DNA from: Glomus cerebriforme
Taxonomy: Eukaryota > Glomeromycota > Glomeromycetes > Glomerales > Glomeraceae
Assembly (NCBI GenBank): GCA_003550305.1
Contig: QKYT01000286.1
Coordinates: 64,785-128,784, forward strand
Length of the DNA stretch: 64,000 bases
Reading direction: 5' to 3'
Position numbers and translations under genes: made by a program. Positions 23,041 to 34,380 of the stretch are shown piece after piece; position 1 is the first letter of the stretch; every line of letters starts with the position of its first letter. Under the pieces are notes generated by a model, which ran no database searches, was not told the DNA's origin, and was given only the letters and a program-made list of their open reading frames with translations.

Positions 23041-24235
23041 CTAGGACTATTCCAAAAAGACTGGTCTTTTAGCTTGAACTGGACCAGACTAGCTATAAGT
23101 AGTAGTCCATAACCCTTGAGGTCAGAACGGTTTATATTATAATTCTGGCCAGAATTATGACCCGACGTAATTCGGGCCAAATTCATAGTGCTGGCTCGAG
23201 TTAGAATTTAGCTCGAATTATAATTTATCTCTCAATAATTTATAATTTCTCATGATTTCTCATAATTATCATAATTTCTCTTAATTTCTCAATATCATAA
23301 TTCCTCAATAATTTCTCAAAATTCTCGTAATTTCACATAAAATTCTTAATAATTTCTCATAAGGCCAATAAAAATTTTGAAAATGACCTAGCAACCCGGC
23401 TTTTAATTTTTTTTTTCAAAAAATTTTATTTAAAAAATTGTACCCGGTATAAATTTTTTTAAAAATTTGACAAAGATTGACCCGGGTTATGAGAAACTTT
23501 GTATCGCCTAATTTCTCATAATTTCTCATAATCTCACAAAACATCTCATAATTTCTCGTAATTTCTCGTAATAACATCTCGTAATTTATCATAATATTTT
23601 CTCATAATTTTCATAGTTTCTCGTAATATTTCTCATAATATTTTTTCATGATTTCTCATAATTTCTCATAATATTTTTTCATAATTTCTCGTAACTTCTC
23701 GTAATATTTTTTTAATATTTTTCCTAATTTCTCATAATTTCTCGTAATATTTTCTTATAATGTCTTGTAATATTTTTTCATAATTTTTCATAATTTTTCA
23801 TAGGGACGGATCGTTTAATTCTAGCAAGAATTATACTTTCATAAGGAGTTAAAAATTTTGTAGTTCGGGCCGGAACTATAGAGGCTTCATAATTTTAACT
23901 CAGATTTTCATAACTTCTTAATTCTGGCCAAATATGTAAATTAATTCTAGCCGAAATTAAATTCGAAAGAAATTAAACCTTGGCTAAAATAAATTCTTTT
24001 GTATTTTTGTATTTTTAAATAAAATGAATATGAACTATAACTTCAATTTAAATAAAATAATATTTTGACTTTGATTTATTTTTAGGAAGTATTAATGGGA
24101 TTTTTTTTTAAAAACAAATGATGCAAAAGATTTAAAAATTCTACATTTATTTTATCAAGTTAATTAAAAAAAAATTTTTTAAATTAAAAATCCCGGGCCG
24201 GGTTATGAAATAGAGGTTAATGCTGGTCTCTACAA
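23041..24235. repeat. AT-rich repeat block with degenerate ATAATTTCTC minisatellite
   Basis: From about 23225 to 23800 a unit close to ATAATTTCTC (and TCGTAATTTC variants) recurs dozens of times with drift. On both sides lie copies of an AATTCTGGCC / GGCCAGAATTA word in both orientations (23140-23210 and 23820-24000). G/C islands CCCGG and CCCGGGTTATGA occur near 23390-23490 and 24190-24215. The whole block has no coding capacity and looks like a non-autonomous element plus satellite expansion. Confidence 0.55.
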
Positions 24236-25400
24236 TAAGGCAGATAAAGAAAAACAATCCATACGCATCCATAAAAAAAAGAACCAATAGAGTCGAAAAA
24301 TTTTCAGGGACAGATTTTTCATGAGGACAAAAAAAGCGGCATACTTATTATCTTACCTGTAGATGAACTGAGGATGTTTTTGGAATGCTCTGGAGATGTA
24401 ACGGGATGTAATGACATCATGATCTGCATTTACTCTTTAATCAAACTTTAGAACGCATCCATCTATCAAATCATGCAGTTTTGATAACATTAAAAGATTC
24501 TCGACATGATCTTTCAATCAAGCTCAAAATCGTACAAATTCAATTACTGGAAGCATAAAATATAGCCTCCCATTATAAATCTATCTGCCATGAAATATAG
24601 ATTCATGAACACCCATCCCTTGTTTAAGTTCTCAAGAAATATATAATTATTGTAAAAAATGAGTGGTATCGAGATTAACATTGAAATATCAGAAATTTTA
24701 TTAGAAAATCACCCGCCACCCATGTCCACACTACCACTCATGTGGAGTTTAGTATTTTCTGAAATATCTATTTAAAGACAACTATGTACATTAAGAAATG
24801 ATTAAACAAGATTTTTTGACCAAGACTTGATATAATTTCATTAGAAAAGTTATTCCTTTATACAAGCAAAAGTCTGAACAAATTCTTTATGGACATGAAT
24901 TTTCTGATTGGAAAAGTATTTCAGGAAGAGTTGAATAAGTTAAATTTAAATTCTATATAAAATAATAATTATGGAACAAATATGGATGAGTGGATTTCGT
25001 GGATGTTCATAATTATTTTATGAATTATTTTATGTATCTAATCCACTTGAATAGCGATGGGAATGCTAAAAAATTTTTTCATTTAATTAAACGTAATCAG
25101 ACTTATCCTTTTTGATAGTTCATAAACAAAAATGAGCATATGATAATAATGGAAAAATCAGCCACATAATAATTAATAATGAAGATACTGAAAAGATTGA
25201 TAAACCTTTTTTTGATAAATTAATTTAGCTAAATGAATCCACATAAAAAGAGCAAAAGGATGCAGGCAATATTGAATGGTTAAAAATGGTTAAAAAAAAT
25301 TTTATACCTTTAAAAAAAAATGATAAAGATATTAAAAGCTACAATATGCGACGTACAATGAATTCCCCGCAAATAGAAAGTAATACAAAACATTATTATT
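24236..25400 (+). pseudogene. Decayed coding-like segments of unknown family
   Basis: Protein-like plus-strand fragments alternate with stops. These include ADKEKQSIRIHKKKR near 24240, SGIEINIEISEILLENH near 24660-24710, and NFIRKVIPLYKQKSEQIL with YGHEFSDWKSISGRVE near 24840-24940. Composition is charged and coding-like but no domain was recognised. It may be the 3' half of the gene starting near 22720, or a degenerate transposon gene. Confidence 0.25.
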
Positions 25401-25464
25401 ATGTTCTACTAAAGAATAAATAATAATAATGAATTGTAATTTTTGAAATGTGTGTGTGATTACG

Positions 25465-25743
25465 CCCTATGAAAAAAAAGAATGTCTGGAAATTGCTATC
25501 AAAATTGTCCGGGTGCGTCCGGAAAATGTCCCACACGTCCGGAAATTGACCGGAAAATCGCAATATTCCAGACGTTGAGATATTGCAATATTTTAGAAAA
25601 CGTCCTGAAAATGCCTAGGCGAGTTAATGTCTCAGTGTCCGGAATATTGCGGTTTTCCGGTCATTTCCTGGACATGTGGAACATTTTCCGGACGCACCCG
25701 GACAATTTTGGTGGCAATTTCTGGACATTCTTTTTTCATAGGG
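25465..25743. mobile_element. 279 bp palindromic MITE with TIRs of about 105 bp
   Basis: The left arm begins CCCTATGAAAAAA, and the right end is its reverse complement. The arms run about 105 bp with over 85 percent identity, carrying shared words GAATGTCTGGAAATTGC, AAAATTGTCCGGGTGCGTCC, GGAAAATGT and GACCGGAAAA. A loop of about 70 bp separates them. The G+C content is far above the surroundings. Flanks are TTACG on the left and ATACG on the right, a possible imperfect target duplication. An open frame across it is a by-product of the palindrome. Confidence 0.7.
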
Positions 25744-26576
25744 ATACGTATATAAACAAAGATAGTCCCAAAAATAATTTTCGAACATTTATTTTCGGGA
25801 CTCACAAATAATCACATGACAAAATAAGTAGTTGTGATTAATACTGCTGTATGCGAAAAAATGTGCATTATTTTCGGTTATTTGAATGATAGAATAAAAT
25901 AGCAATTCCGAATAGAACTGCAGGTGCATTACATGCATCTATTACTTTTGCATACCGTAATAAAAATTAAATGTATTTAATAATAAATAATTTGATTAAA
26001 GTATTATATTTGTCGTGCGATTATTTGATGTAGATATAAAATCATACAGAAATATTTAACTGTATTTACCCCAATATAATGTAAGTTTCCATGTCCTAAT
26101 TGATCTATGTGCGTATGTGGGCTAATTTAGCCTTAAAGAGATATTTAAAAAAAATATTTAAAAAGTGAAATGATCTCATAATGTTGTAATTTGTGTAATA
26201 TTGTGTACTAAATGATACATATAAAATCCAAGTGGTTCGTATTGTGTCTTATACATGCACCAATATAACTTTAGTAAATAAACTGACTATTTATCTCTTA
26301 ACCGAATATTATAATATTATTCTTCATACGCCAAAATCCAAATTAATAAAATTATAAACAATTATTATGTGACACACTAGCAAATAAACAATGAATCATT
26401 ATATATATTATTATGGAAATATCGGAGTTTGGATCCGATAGTACGGAGAACAGTTATAACAGTTATACTAATCTTGACAACTTTCGGATGGGTCTATATA
26501 AAATATGATGATGAATATAGTAAAAACAAAATTTTCCTATTATGATATTGTAAATTAATAATATATAATACCTTTT
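25744..26576. other. AT-rich intergenic region
   Basis: No gene or strong repeat was recognised. The region lies immediately 3' of the kinase gene on the minus strand. A possible last exon of that kinase is at about 26577-26607. Confidence 0.45.
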
Positions 26577-28786
26577 ATATCAAATTCTCGTTCCATTGAG
26601 ATATATTCTAAAAAAGATAAAAAAGAATAATATGAATAATATAAATAAACTAATCCAATAATCTAATAAATTTATAAAGTACTCATTATGTTAATATAAT
26701 ATTATATAATACCTGTCTGTAGATTTATTGATAAAGATGAACATAGAGAAAGATAAGGACTTAATAATCTACTCGTATAAATTGCTTGTGGGTGAGATTT
26801 TTCGGGGCCGAGCTGTTTTAATTCTACTAATTCTATTCTTTTTTCTTCAGCTTGATTAAATTGATCATAATTGGTTTGTAAAAATGACCATTTATAAATA
26901 TCTTCAAGAATTTTTTCTGTTGATGGTCTTAGTTTAGGATCAGAATCCCAGCATCTTTCCATTAAATGAGCAAAACATTCAGGAGTATCTTCTGTAATTT
27001 CAGGCCGTTTCCCATCAATAATACTATAAATAAGATTAATATCATGTTCAACATTTGCATAAGGTTTACAACCTGTTGTTAATTCCCACATAATCATACC
27101 CATACTATAAATATCAGATTCTTTTGAAAATGAAGCACCTTTAAATATTTCTGGTGCGATATAAGGTATCACGCCATATATTTCATTATTTAATAAAGTA
27201 TTATCAGCAGGTTGTGATAATCCTAAATCTCCAATTTTCCACTTTCCAGCTGATTCTGATTCCAATAATATATTTCCACTATGAAAATCTCGATGAATAA
27301 AATTTACCTCATGAATGGTATGAAGTCTAAAGAAAAAAAAATTGTTAATAATGATTTAATACATAATTATAAATCAAATAAGTTTAAATTTTTACCCAGC
27401 TGAAATTTGCCATAACATATATAATTTTTTACTCCATGTAATATATTTAAAATTTTTTTTTAAATAATCATGTAAATTGCCACCAGATGCGTATTTCATT
27501 ATTAACATATGTTCCTCCGTCACAGGATCTTTTGTAATGCCATGATATCTAATTATATGATCAAATTTATTATAACATTGATAAAGTGATTTTAACTTAA
27601 CGTAGAATCGACGGAATATATATATATTTAATTATATTAATGATTGTTAAATAAAAAAAAAAAAAATGAATATATCTGTAAAAAAAAATACCTCATTTAA
27701 AAAATATTTAATAATATTTCGTGAATTTAAAAATCTTTTTATGGCCACAGTTTTATTCTTATCTCTAGTACTTAAGAAATCATCATATTGAGATCTAGCG
27801 TCTGACCAAATAGCTTTATAGATAATACCAAAACCTCCTTCAGCTATTTTTTCACAATTTTTAATTTGTGAATATGGAATCCATTCCATTATTGGTTTTG
27901 AAAAAGTTTTTCGAAGTTCTTTTTTGATATCATCATATTTAATTAAGGGATCATAATTATCATAATTTTTGTTAATATTATCCATATAATTAGTAATCTG
28001 ATTAATATTCAATCTTGTAGAAACGAGAAATTCCTCTATATAGATATTTCCGCTGTTAATATTCGTAGTATCAATAAATATGTCCGTTATTCTTTTGCAT
28101 TTTTTACATTTAGATTGATTTGTAATTCCAAAAATAATATTTGTTGTTAAACAATATCTACATCCAGTGTAAATTAAATAACAAAATAAACACCATTTCT
28201 GGCAGTCAGATTTTAATTCTAACGTTTGAGCACAAACTATGCAATTATTATTAGCATCCCACCAAGGTAAATAAAGAATTGGAATAGGTACTTTAGTTAA
28301 AGCTGAATTGACCCATCCTGAAAAAATTTGATAACAATTACAACAAAATTTAAATTCGATATAATCACTTGAATAATTAATTGATTTTTCACATGATTTA
28401 CAAAAATTTTCATTGATTTTGATGATACCATCATTAAAATTATCATAACGTAAATAATTTGTAGTTGGAATCATTTGTTTAAAATATAATATTTCTGAAC
28501 AATCTTTACACCATTCTTGAATTTTTGATGTAATAAAATTTATATTTCTAGTATTTTCATGTTTAATACAATTATTATAATTTGTACTTACATATACATC
28601 CAAATATGTATCATTATCTTTTTGAATATATCGACACAAACAACTTTTACAATACTTTTGTTCAAATAAAAGAGTTTGAGAATATTTCGTTCCACAAGAA
28701 TAACAATTATTTTCATTATCTATAAAAGTAATAAAAGAAATGGGTAAGGGATTATTACCATTATTTCTATCATTTATAGGTTCCAT
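26577..28786 (-). CDS. Cys-rich zinc-finger Ser/Thr kinase (TKL-like), one homopolymer frameshift
   Basis: Exon 1 (28786-27692) encodes 365 residues. An N-terminal Cys-rich region has many CxxC pairs (CYSCG, CKSC, CKDC, CNC, GCRYC, CKKCKR). The kinase N-lobe follows with IAEGGFGIIYKAIW and VAIK. Exon 2 (27595-27396) supplies the hinge. Exon 3 (27327-26713) carries HRDFHSGN, DLG, APE, DIYSMGMIMWE and the family tail AIYTSRLLS. A final exon from 26607 (EYISMEREFDI) fits in phase, otherwise translation stops at 26702. Introns are 96, 68 and about 105 bp. Five T at 27299-27303 (minus strand) shift the frame just before HRD, where the family needs four, so it is either a recent pseudogene or a sequencing error. 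It presumably acts in signalling; the substrate is unknown. Confidence 0.75.
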
Positions 28787-29449
28787 TTTTCAAGATTTTC
28801 AAGTACAAGTAAGACATTTTTATAAATAATTTGCTGGAGTATGTCTTCAAAATTCCGAAAAAATATTTTTTTTTTATATAATATACAATACTGTTGCACA
28901 TCAGTACAAATATAGAAAGATCAACATTTATTTTTATTTTAAATAGTAAAAATTAATAAAAACGGCAAATTCCATATTGTTGTTTTTATTTCCATAAGAA
29001 GAATAATATTGAACGGAATTCGCCGATCATATTCTAATAAATTATTATGTCGAACTTATAGATAGTTTTTTAAATAACAAAACTTTAATACGTATAATTA
29101 TAATATTAGAAATAATAAATTCTCACCTCTAGTAATTCAGACATGTATTTATCAACCATTTACATGGTACTACTACAAAAAAATATTGAATTAATGACAT
29201 AGAATTAGTCAAGAATTTTATCGATCGATCAGATGTATAAACATTACGTGACATCAGATGATAATTTCATATAACCCGAAAAATTTTACAAATATGGTAA
29301 AAAAAAAAGTTTAATCCGAAATGCATTTATTTATACTGGAAATGATCAGTATCCAAATATGTAGAATAGTAAAAAAAGAACAGAAATCATGCACATGTAG
29401 GCGTGAGAAAATTGTTTTTTTTTAATACATAATAACCAACAAATAAATA
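28787..29449. promoter_or_regulatory. Upstream region of the 28.8 kb kinase; no gene
   Basis: This 660 bp AT-rich stretch has no coding-like frame. It would contain the kinase promoter on the minus strand; no specific element is clear. Confidence 0.35.
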
Positions 29450-29590
29450 CTTGTTATTCCATATGAAGTGAAGGATATCTAGGTTATTCACGGATTGTAT
29501 AGAATATCACATGCGCGTAAGCGCATGTGATTATCATAGATATAATCCATGAATAAACCTATTATCCGTAATGGAATATGGAATAACAGG
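29450..29590. repeat. Palindromic inverted repeat of about 140 bp (cruciform-capable, MITE-like)
   Basis: The left arm starts CTTGTTATTCCATAT and the right arm ends in its near-perfect reverse complement ATGGAATATGGAATAACAG. Matching blocks continue inward (AGGTTATTCACGGATT against AATCCATGAATAAACCT). The centre is CACATGCGC-gtaa-GCGCATGTG at 29509-29530. There is no coding capacity. Confidence 0.7.
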
Positions 29591-29705
29591 TTTATCTCAT
29601 TGTGTGTGACGTATACACCAGTGGACTTTTTTTCCAGGAATTTATTTTTCTTTCATGTTCTATCAGACTCTCTTTCATTCCTTTTACAAAATTTAAATTT
29701 TCATA

Positions 29706-29984
29706 ATGTCTTTTATTCCCACCAACGAAGAAATACGTCAACTACAACAACTTTCAAGAGTAAAGAATACAGACAAGTGCACCTCAAAATGGCTTAGTAT
29801 GGTTGACAAATTTAATAAAGAAGCAAAACTAACAAAAAATATTAGTCAGTATGATACTTGTAATGAACTTGAAGAATTTCTTTGCAAGTTATCCATTTAT
29901 AACTGTTATGCTTCATTGGNAAGGTATTTAAAGGAACAGTTAAAGATGTGCATTTTCATATTCATTATTAATTTAGAATTATAA
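29706..29984 (+). CDS. Crypton-like tyrosine-recombinase N-terminal fragment
   Basis: The frame from ATG 29706 gives about 70 coherent residues: SFIPTNEEIRQLQQLSRVKN, then TDKCTSKWLSMVDKFNKEA and CNELEEFLCKLSIYN. The VKNTDKxTxxW pattern followed by a helical ELExFLCKL segment is what I associate with the SAM-like N-terminal domain of Crypton/QRICH1-type recombinase relatives, repetitive in Glomeromycota. After the ambiguous base at 29920 the peptide turns low-complexity. If that base is T, the site reads TTG|gtaagg, a perfect in-phase splice donor, and the rest of the gene would be in a later exon that I could not find. It is probably a fragment. The family call is inference. Confidence 0.4.
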   Translation: MSFIPTNEEIRQLQQLSRVKNTDKCTSKWLSMVDKFNKEAKLTKNISQYDTCNELEEFLCKLSIYNCYASLXRYLKEQLKMCIFIFIINLEL

Positions 29985-32900
29985 GTTGTATTTATAATAT
30001 GCATTTTAATAATTATTGCTTCAATATAATTTTATTATATTTGTTATATTTGTAATCTATAACCAGTGTAGTAAGTAATAAAAAATTCCACCGGTGTATA
30101 CATAATACCGATGGGATAATTCCTTGTTCTTCAAATATATTAATAATGATAAACAATCGAATATAGTTAACGAATTAAAGTTAATGAATTTACACGCTTA
30201 AATCTTTCTATACTAACTTAAATTTTCATTAAATGAAATTTAAAGATTCCATTTATAAAATTAAAGATAGTACGTCCTCAAAGATTATATACGTACAAAT
30301 GTTGTTGTTATATTTTACATTTCTTCCGTAAAATTCCATAAATGTAGATATATTCCCGGAATTTCTTTTGCCGATCATATTTCAGAGTTTTTAAAACATT
30401 TCTATGAAGTAAGAGACTTTTTGATATATAAAAATATATATATATATTTTTAGATAAGCGGGTGAAAAAAATATAAATATTTATTTCTGGAATTCTTTAA
30501 TAGAAATTTCTTATAAAGAAATTCTTTGTTTAGCAATAATAATATCGTGTGATCAGTAACGTCTTAACTAAAATTGGTACACGTTTCAAATTTATCAATA
30601 AATCAATTTAACTTTTTAAATGGAATTCTTTATAAGATCGTTTATTCAGCCTTGTTTTAGAATTGAATGGTTTATCTGAGTATAAAATAAATAATCTCAT
30701 GATGTTATGCATGTACAATGTTTTCTTTTTTTTGATTGATACTTTTTTAAGTAATTCTTTAATTCTTTAAATACAATTTTATTACATCAGACTTTGGGAG
30801 TGTAAAACGTTAAATGTTATTTAGATAAAAACTCATATTTGAGGATAATAAAATCTTTAATCAATTACAATATTTTTGATTTTCTTTTCAACTTTTACTT
30901 CCATCTCACTAATTTAAAATTGGTAATTATTTTCTGCATAATATGGATATGAATTTTTTTTTAATGGACCACGAATTAATATCATTATAAAAAATAAAAC
31001 TCATACATAATTTAGGATGGCGCGGTAAATCATTTCGTTATGTTTAAATTTTAGTTTTTGTAATAGTACAATAATATCCAGTAAAGTATCGATAAATTAC
31101 CTTTACCAATATCTTACGATTATTAATAAATTTGGTTTGTCGAAAGAACTTTTGAATAAAAGATCTACTCTTAGAGTAAGGTTTAATTAGTATATAACTA
31201 GCCGTAGCCCGCTACTTTGCAGCGGGCTATATTAATATGTAAAATTTTGATTTATGTTTAAAAAGAAAATCAAAGCAGTAGGATCATCCTGCCGAACCTA
31301 TAAAAAGTTTTTAAAGAAAATAGAAAAAAAAAATTTATTATTTTATACATTAGTAATCAACCCGGGATCTGCCGATCATGTATCCGATTCGATCAAATTA
31401 ACAAAAAAGTGACAAACTGACAATCAGTGATTTGCTGTTCCATAATTTTAGTCTAGCTAATAGCTATGAATATATTACTAAACGAAATGATGAATAAGCT
31501 AAGAGCGAGAAGGTAACACAATTCAAAATTATTTATTCAGGGTAATCTAAACCGCTACAGATCGGCATGAATTTTTTTAGTAGGTAGATGCAATTAAAAA
31601 TTTCAAAATAAATTAAATAATAAAAATAATTAGGAAAAATTTAAACGGTACACCCATGCATTTAGTGTACCCTTTATATATTATATATAAAAGTCAAAAA
31701 TGGCATTTTAAACCTTGCTTGGTACTTTAAGTTTTGTAGAGCAGGCAAAATACGCATAAATCACTATTTATTTGTTAATTTCGTTAATTTCTTAATTCCG
31801 GCCAAGCATCCATAATTCTGGCCGAATCACGTGGCGCACTGAAATGCCGTTTATCATAATTTTATGTATCTTAGTAGGCAAAATAATTTTAAAAATATTA
31901 TTTTCTAAAATTAACATTATCCTTATCCTTCAAGATTCAATGACTATTCATAAAAATTGATATTAAGTATTATATTATTCAAAAACATTCCAGTAGATAT
32001 TGAAAAAAGACGGTCGTACCTTTTGAGATGTAAAAAAAAAAAAAAAAATTAAGGGTACTTTCTACCCTGATAATGTTAGATAAATACTTTTGTAGACATA
32101 TATTTCTATGTTAATATAATACAAACAAGAGCAAATTATTGATTTCTTAAAAATAATGTTTTATTTAACTTGTAATAACAGATAATATAATTTGAATTAA
32201 AGTTAAATATCATCTTGATATAAAAAGTAGTTTAGATATAAAAAATTTAATTGATATGATATCTTTTATTGAAATAAAAAAATTCTTTTATATTATAAAT
32301 ACAATGTGTTTAGTATTTATTCGTGTTATAATATTTTTTTTTTCATCTTTTCTAATATCGATTTTCTATGATTTTATATAATTTCTTTTGTTTTTTTTAT
32401 TAGCCAATTTTAAGTCATAAGACAGTCCAATCATTTTGATTTCATTCAGATCTTATTAAAATTCAATACACAATTCAAACTCTCTAGTTTGAACACAAAG
32501 ATTATCTTGGGATTTCAATTTAAACTCTGATTATCTCTAACAGCAACATTAAATGCTCAATTTACAATACATTAATGATTGTAAATTTTTTTTGCAAAAC
32601 TTGTCGTACAAAAAAATTCAGTGAATTTGTATCAATAAAATTATTACAAATGAACATACAAATTCGTTTCTATTATGTAATATTTGTTAAGTTCTTTATT
32701 TAATGTAAGATCTGATTTATTATCATATATACGTATAGTACTTTGTTTATTTAAAGAAAAACATCTAAAATAAAATTTACGAAAAATAATCAAAATAAAC
32801 GTTAGTAACTTTAAGATTACAATCATATTTTAATAATACATAAGAAAAAAAATTACTCAAAATTTTTGAAAGTAGAATGAAAAAAGGAATAGTATAAATT

Positions 32901-33284
32901 TTCTTGACAGTAACAGTTAGAAGGTACGTGGCTGAATAGTAAATACTATCCAATTATTCGTATTTGCACAATACCCGTAATACTAAAAATTATTAGTTTT
33001 TTTATTTGTAAAATATTCTATTGGAAAATTCTATATAAATTACCTACCAATCCAAAAAAATAATTGAATTTTTTTTCGAAGAATTCTATAGAAGTTTCCA
33101 TTTACTGTCGATCCAAATCTTAATTGAGATTTATACGGGTTTGGTACGTGTAGGTGAAACATTGATGAAGAATATTTTCAACTTCTTATAGATGTCAAAA
33201 AGAACTTCAACAACGAATTTGAATATTTCAAACAAAACTATTAAAACAGATAAATCAATAATGATAAGTCACTTGATTCAATTG
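29985..33284. other. AT-rich intergenic region with small hairpins
   Basis: No gene is recognised. A perfect 9 bp stem, TAGCCCGCT ... AGCGGGCTA, lies at about 31206-31231, and GGTACAC ... GTGTACC at about 31647-31671. A word pair with CCGGCC and CTGGCC near 31798-31830 resembles the GGCC-flanked repeats at 23 kb. A poly-A run is at 32032-32047. Confidence 0.45.
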
Positions 33285-33788
33285 ATTCAATAATGCAAAA
33301 GTGGAAGTACGAAGAACGCCCAGATTGCAAACAGCCTCGAGTAATGTGTGTTCTGTGCTGATAGACAAATGCAAGAAAATTTCTCCCTTTGGGGTGATGG
33401 TGATGAACAGTCACATTTGAAGAATTAAAGAGGAGACTTCGACATAATGGGTTGTGCAATGAGTGTAATACACCTCGAATTGATACGAGTTTTGCGGTAA
33501 CAACTACATTTATGAGAATAATGATAAATGGAGGAATGTTCTGCTAGATCATGTACTGTAACTATAGAAGACTCGAAGGATCTACTTAGAAAAAAATGGC
33601 GCATGCAATCATGTGGTTTGCCTAGGGTAGATTATTGCTCGAAGTGTGATCAAATTTTTTGGCGACGCTGGAGGCAAATTTACGAGAGGGGTGCGTTGCT
33701 ACATATACAAATAAACTTAATTTCACGCAATACTTATGTAACCCGCGTAAATACCGCATTAAATTTGAATAGAATTTACATAAATTAG
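33285..33788 (+). pseudogene. Remnant of a Cys-rich (kinase N-terminus type) region
   Basis: Plus-strand fragments carry zinc-finger-like pieces: CKQPRVMCVLC near 33325, LRHNGLCNECNTPRIDTSF near 33435, and WRMQSCGLPRVDYCSKCDQI within an open frame at 33528-33788. The pattern GLCxECxxP ... CSKC is the one found at the N-terminus of many Glomeromycota kinases, directly before the kinase domain. Frames change between the pieces and no kinase domain follows. It is best read as a decayed kinase 5' end; a small zinc-binding protein from 33528 is a weaker alternative. Confidence 0.35.
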
Positions 33789-34380
33789 CTGAATATAAAA
33801 AGAGTATTTGTCTAGTTAAACTATAAATAAATTATATTATTATATATCAGTTAAAAATGTTTATTTAGTTTCAGTGTCTAAATTTAAAGTCAAAATTCAT
33901 GTATGATAGTGTTAAACTCCTATCCGTTTGCTTATCAGTTATCATATTCGGATCGATTATCCTTCGATCTGACATACGGATGATGGATATCATCCGGTAA
34001 TGTACTATATTGTAATATTGATTTCTTAATTACATATTTTTTTCAAAAAGAATGGATTGAATTTATATTGGAGAGAATCGGATTTTAGAGAATTTTATGC
34101 GAATACTAAATTTTTGACATATAAAATCTGCGAGAAAAGAAGTTTTCCAAGGTAAAAAAGTTGTTTAGATAATAATAGTTCTTGATTTGAGAAACACGAA
34201 AATTACTGTATAAGCCATATCACGTGACCGGATTTTATGCCGCTAAATTTATCCGAATATTGATGTGTCACAAATTACGCCAGTACGCCAACTATTCGGT
34301 TACGGAAATCTGGAATAAATCTTTCCGAAGTTCCGTAATTTTTTTTTTTTTTTCAAAAATCTCCTCCCTTTTTAATAACA
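33789..34380. promoter_or_regulatory. Upstream region of the F-box gene
   Basis: AT-rich with no coding-like frame. Two TACGCCA words lie at 34276-34290, about 95-105 bp before the F-box start, echoing the ATTACGCC triplet upstream of the other F-box gene at 1541-1566. A run of T precedes the ATG. Confidence 0.35.

Noticed and set aside
25482..25811. 109-codon frame across the GC-rich block
   Set aside because: It is created by the inverted repeat of the foldback element; its two halves are reverse complements, not domains.
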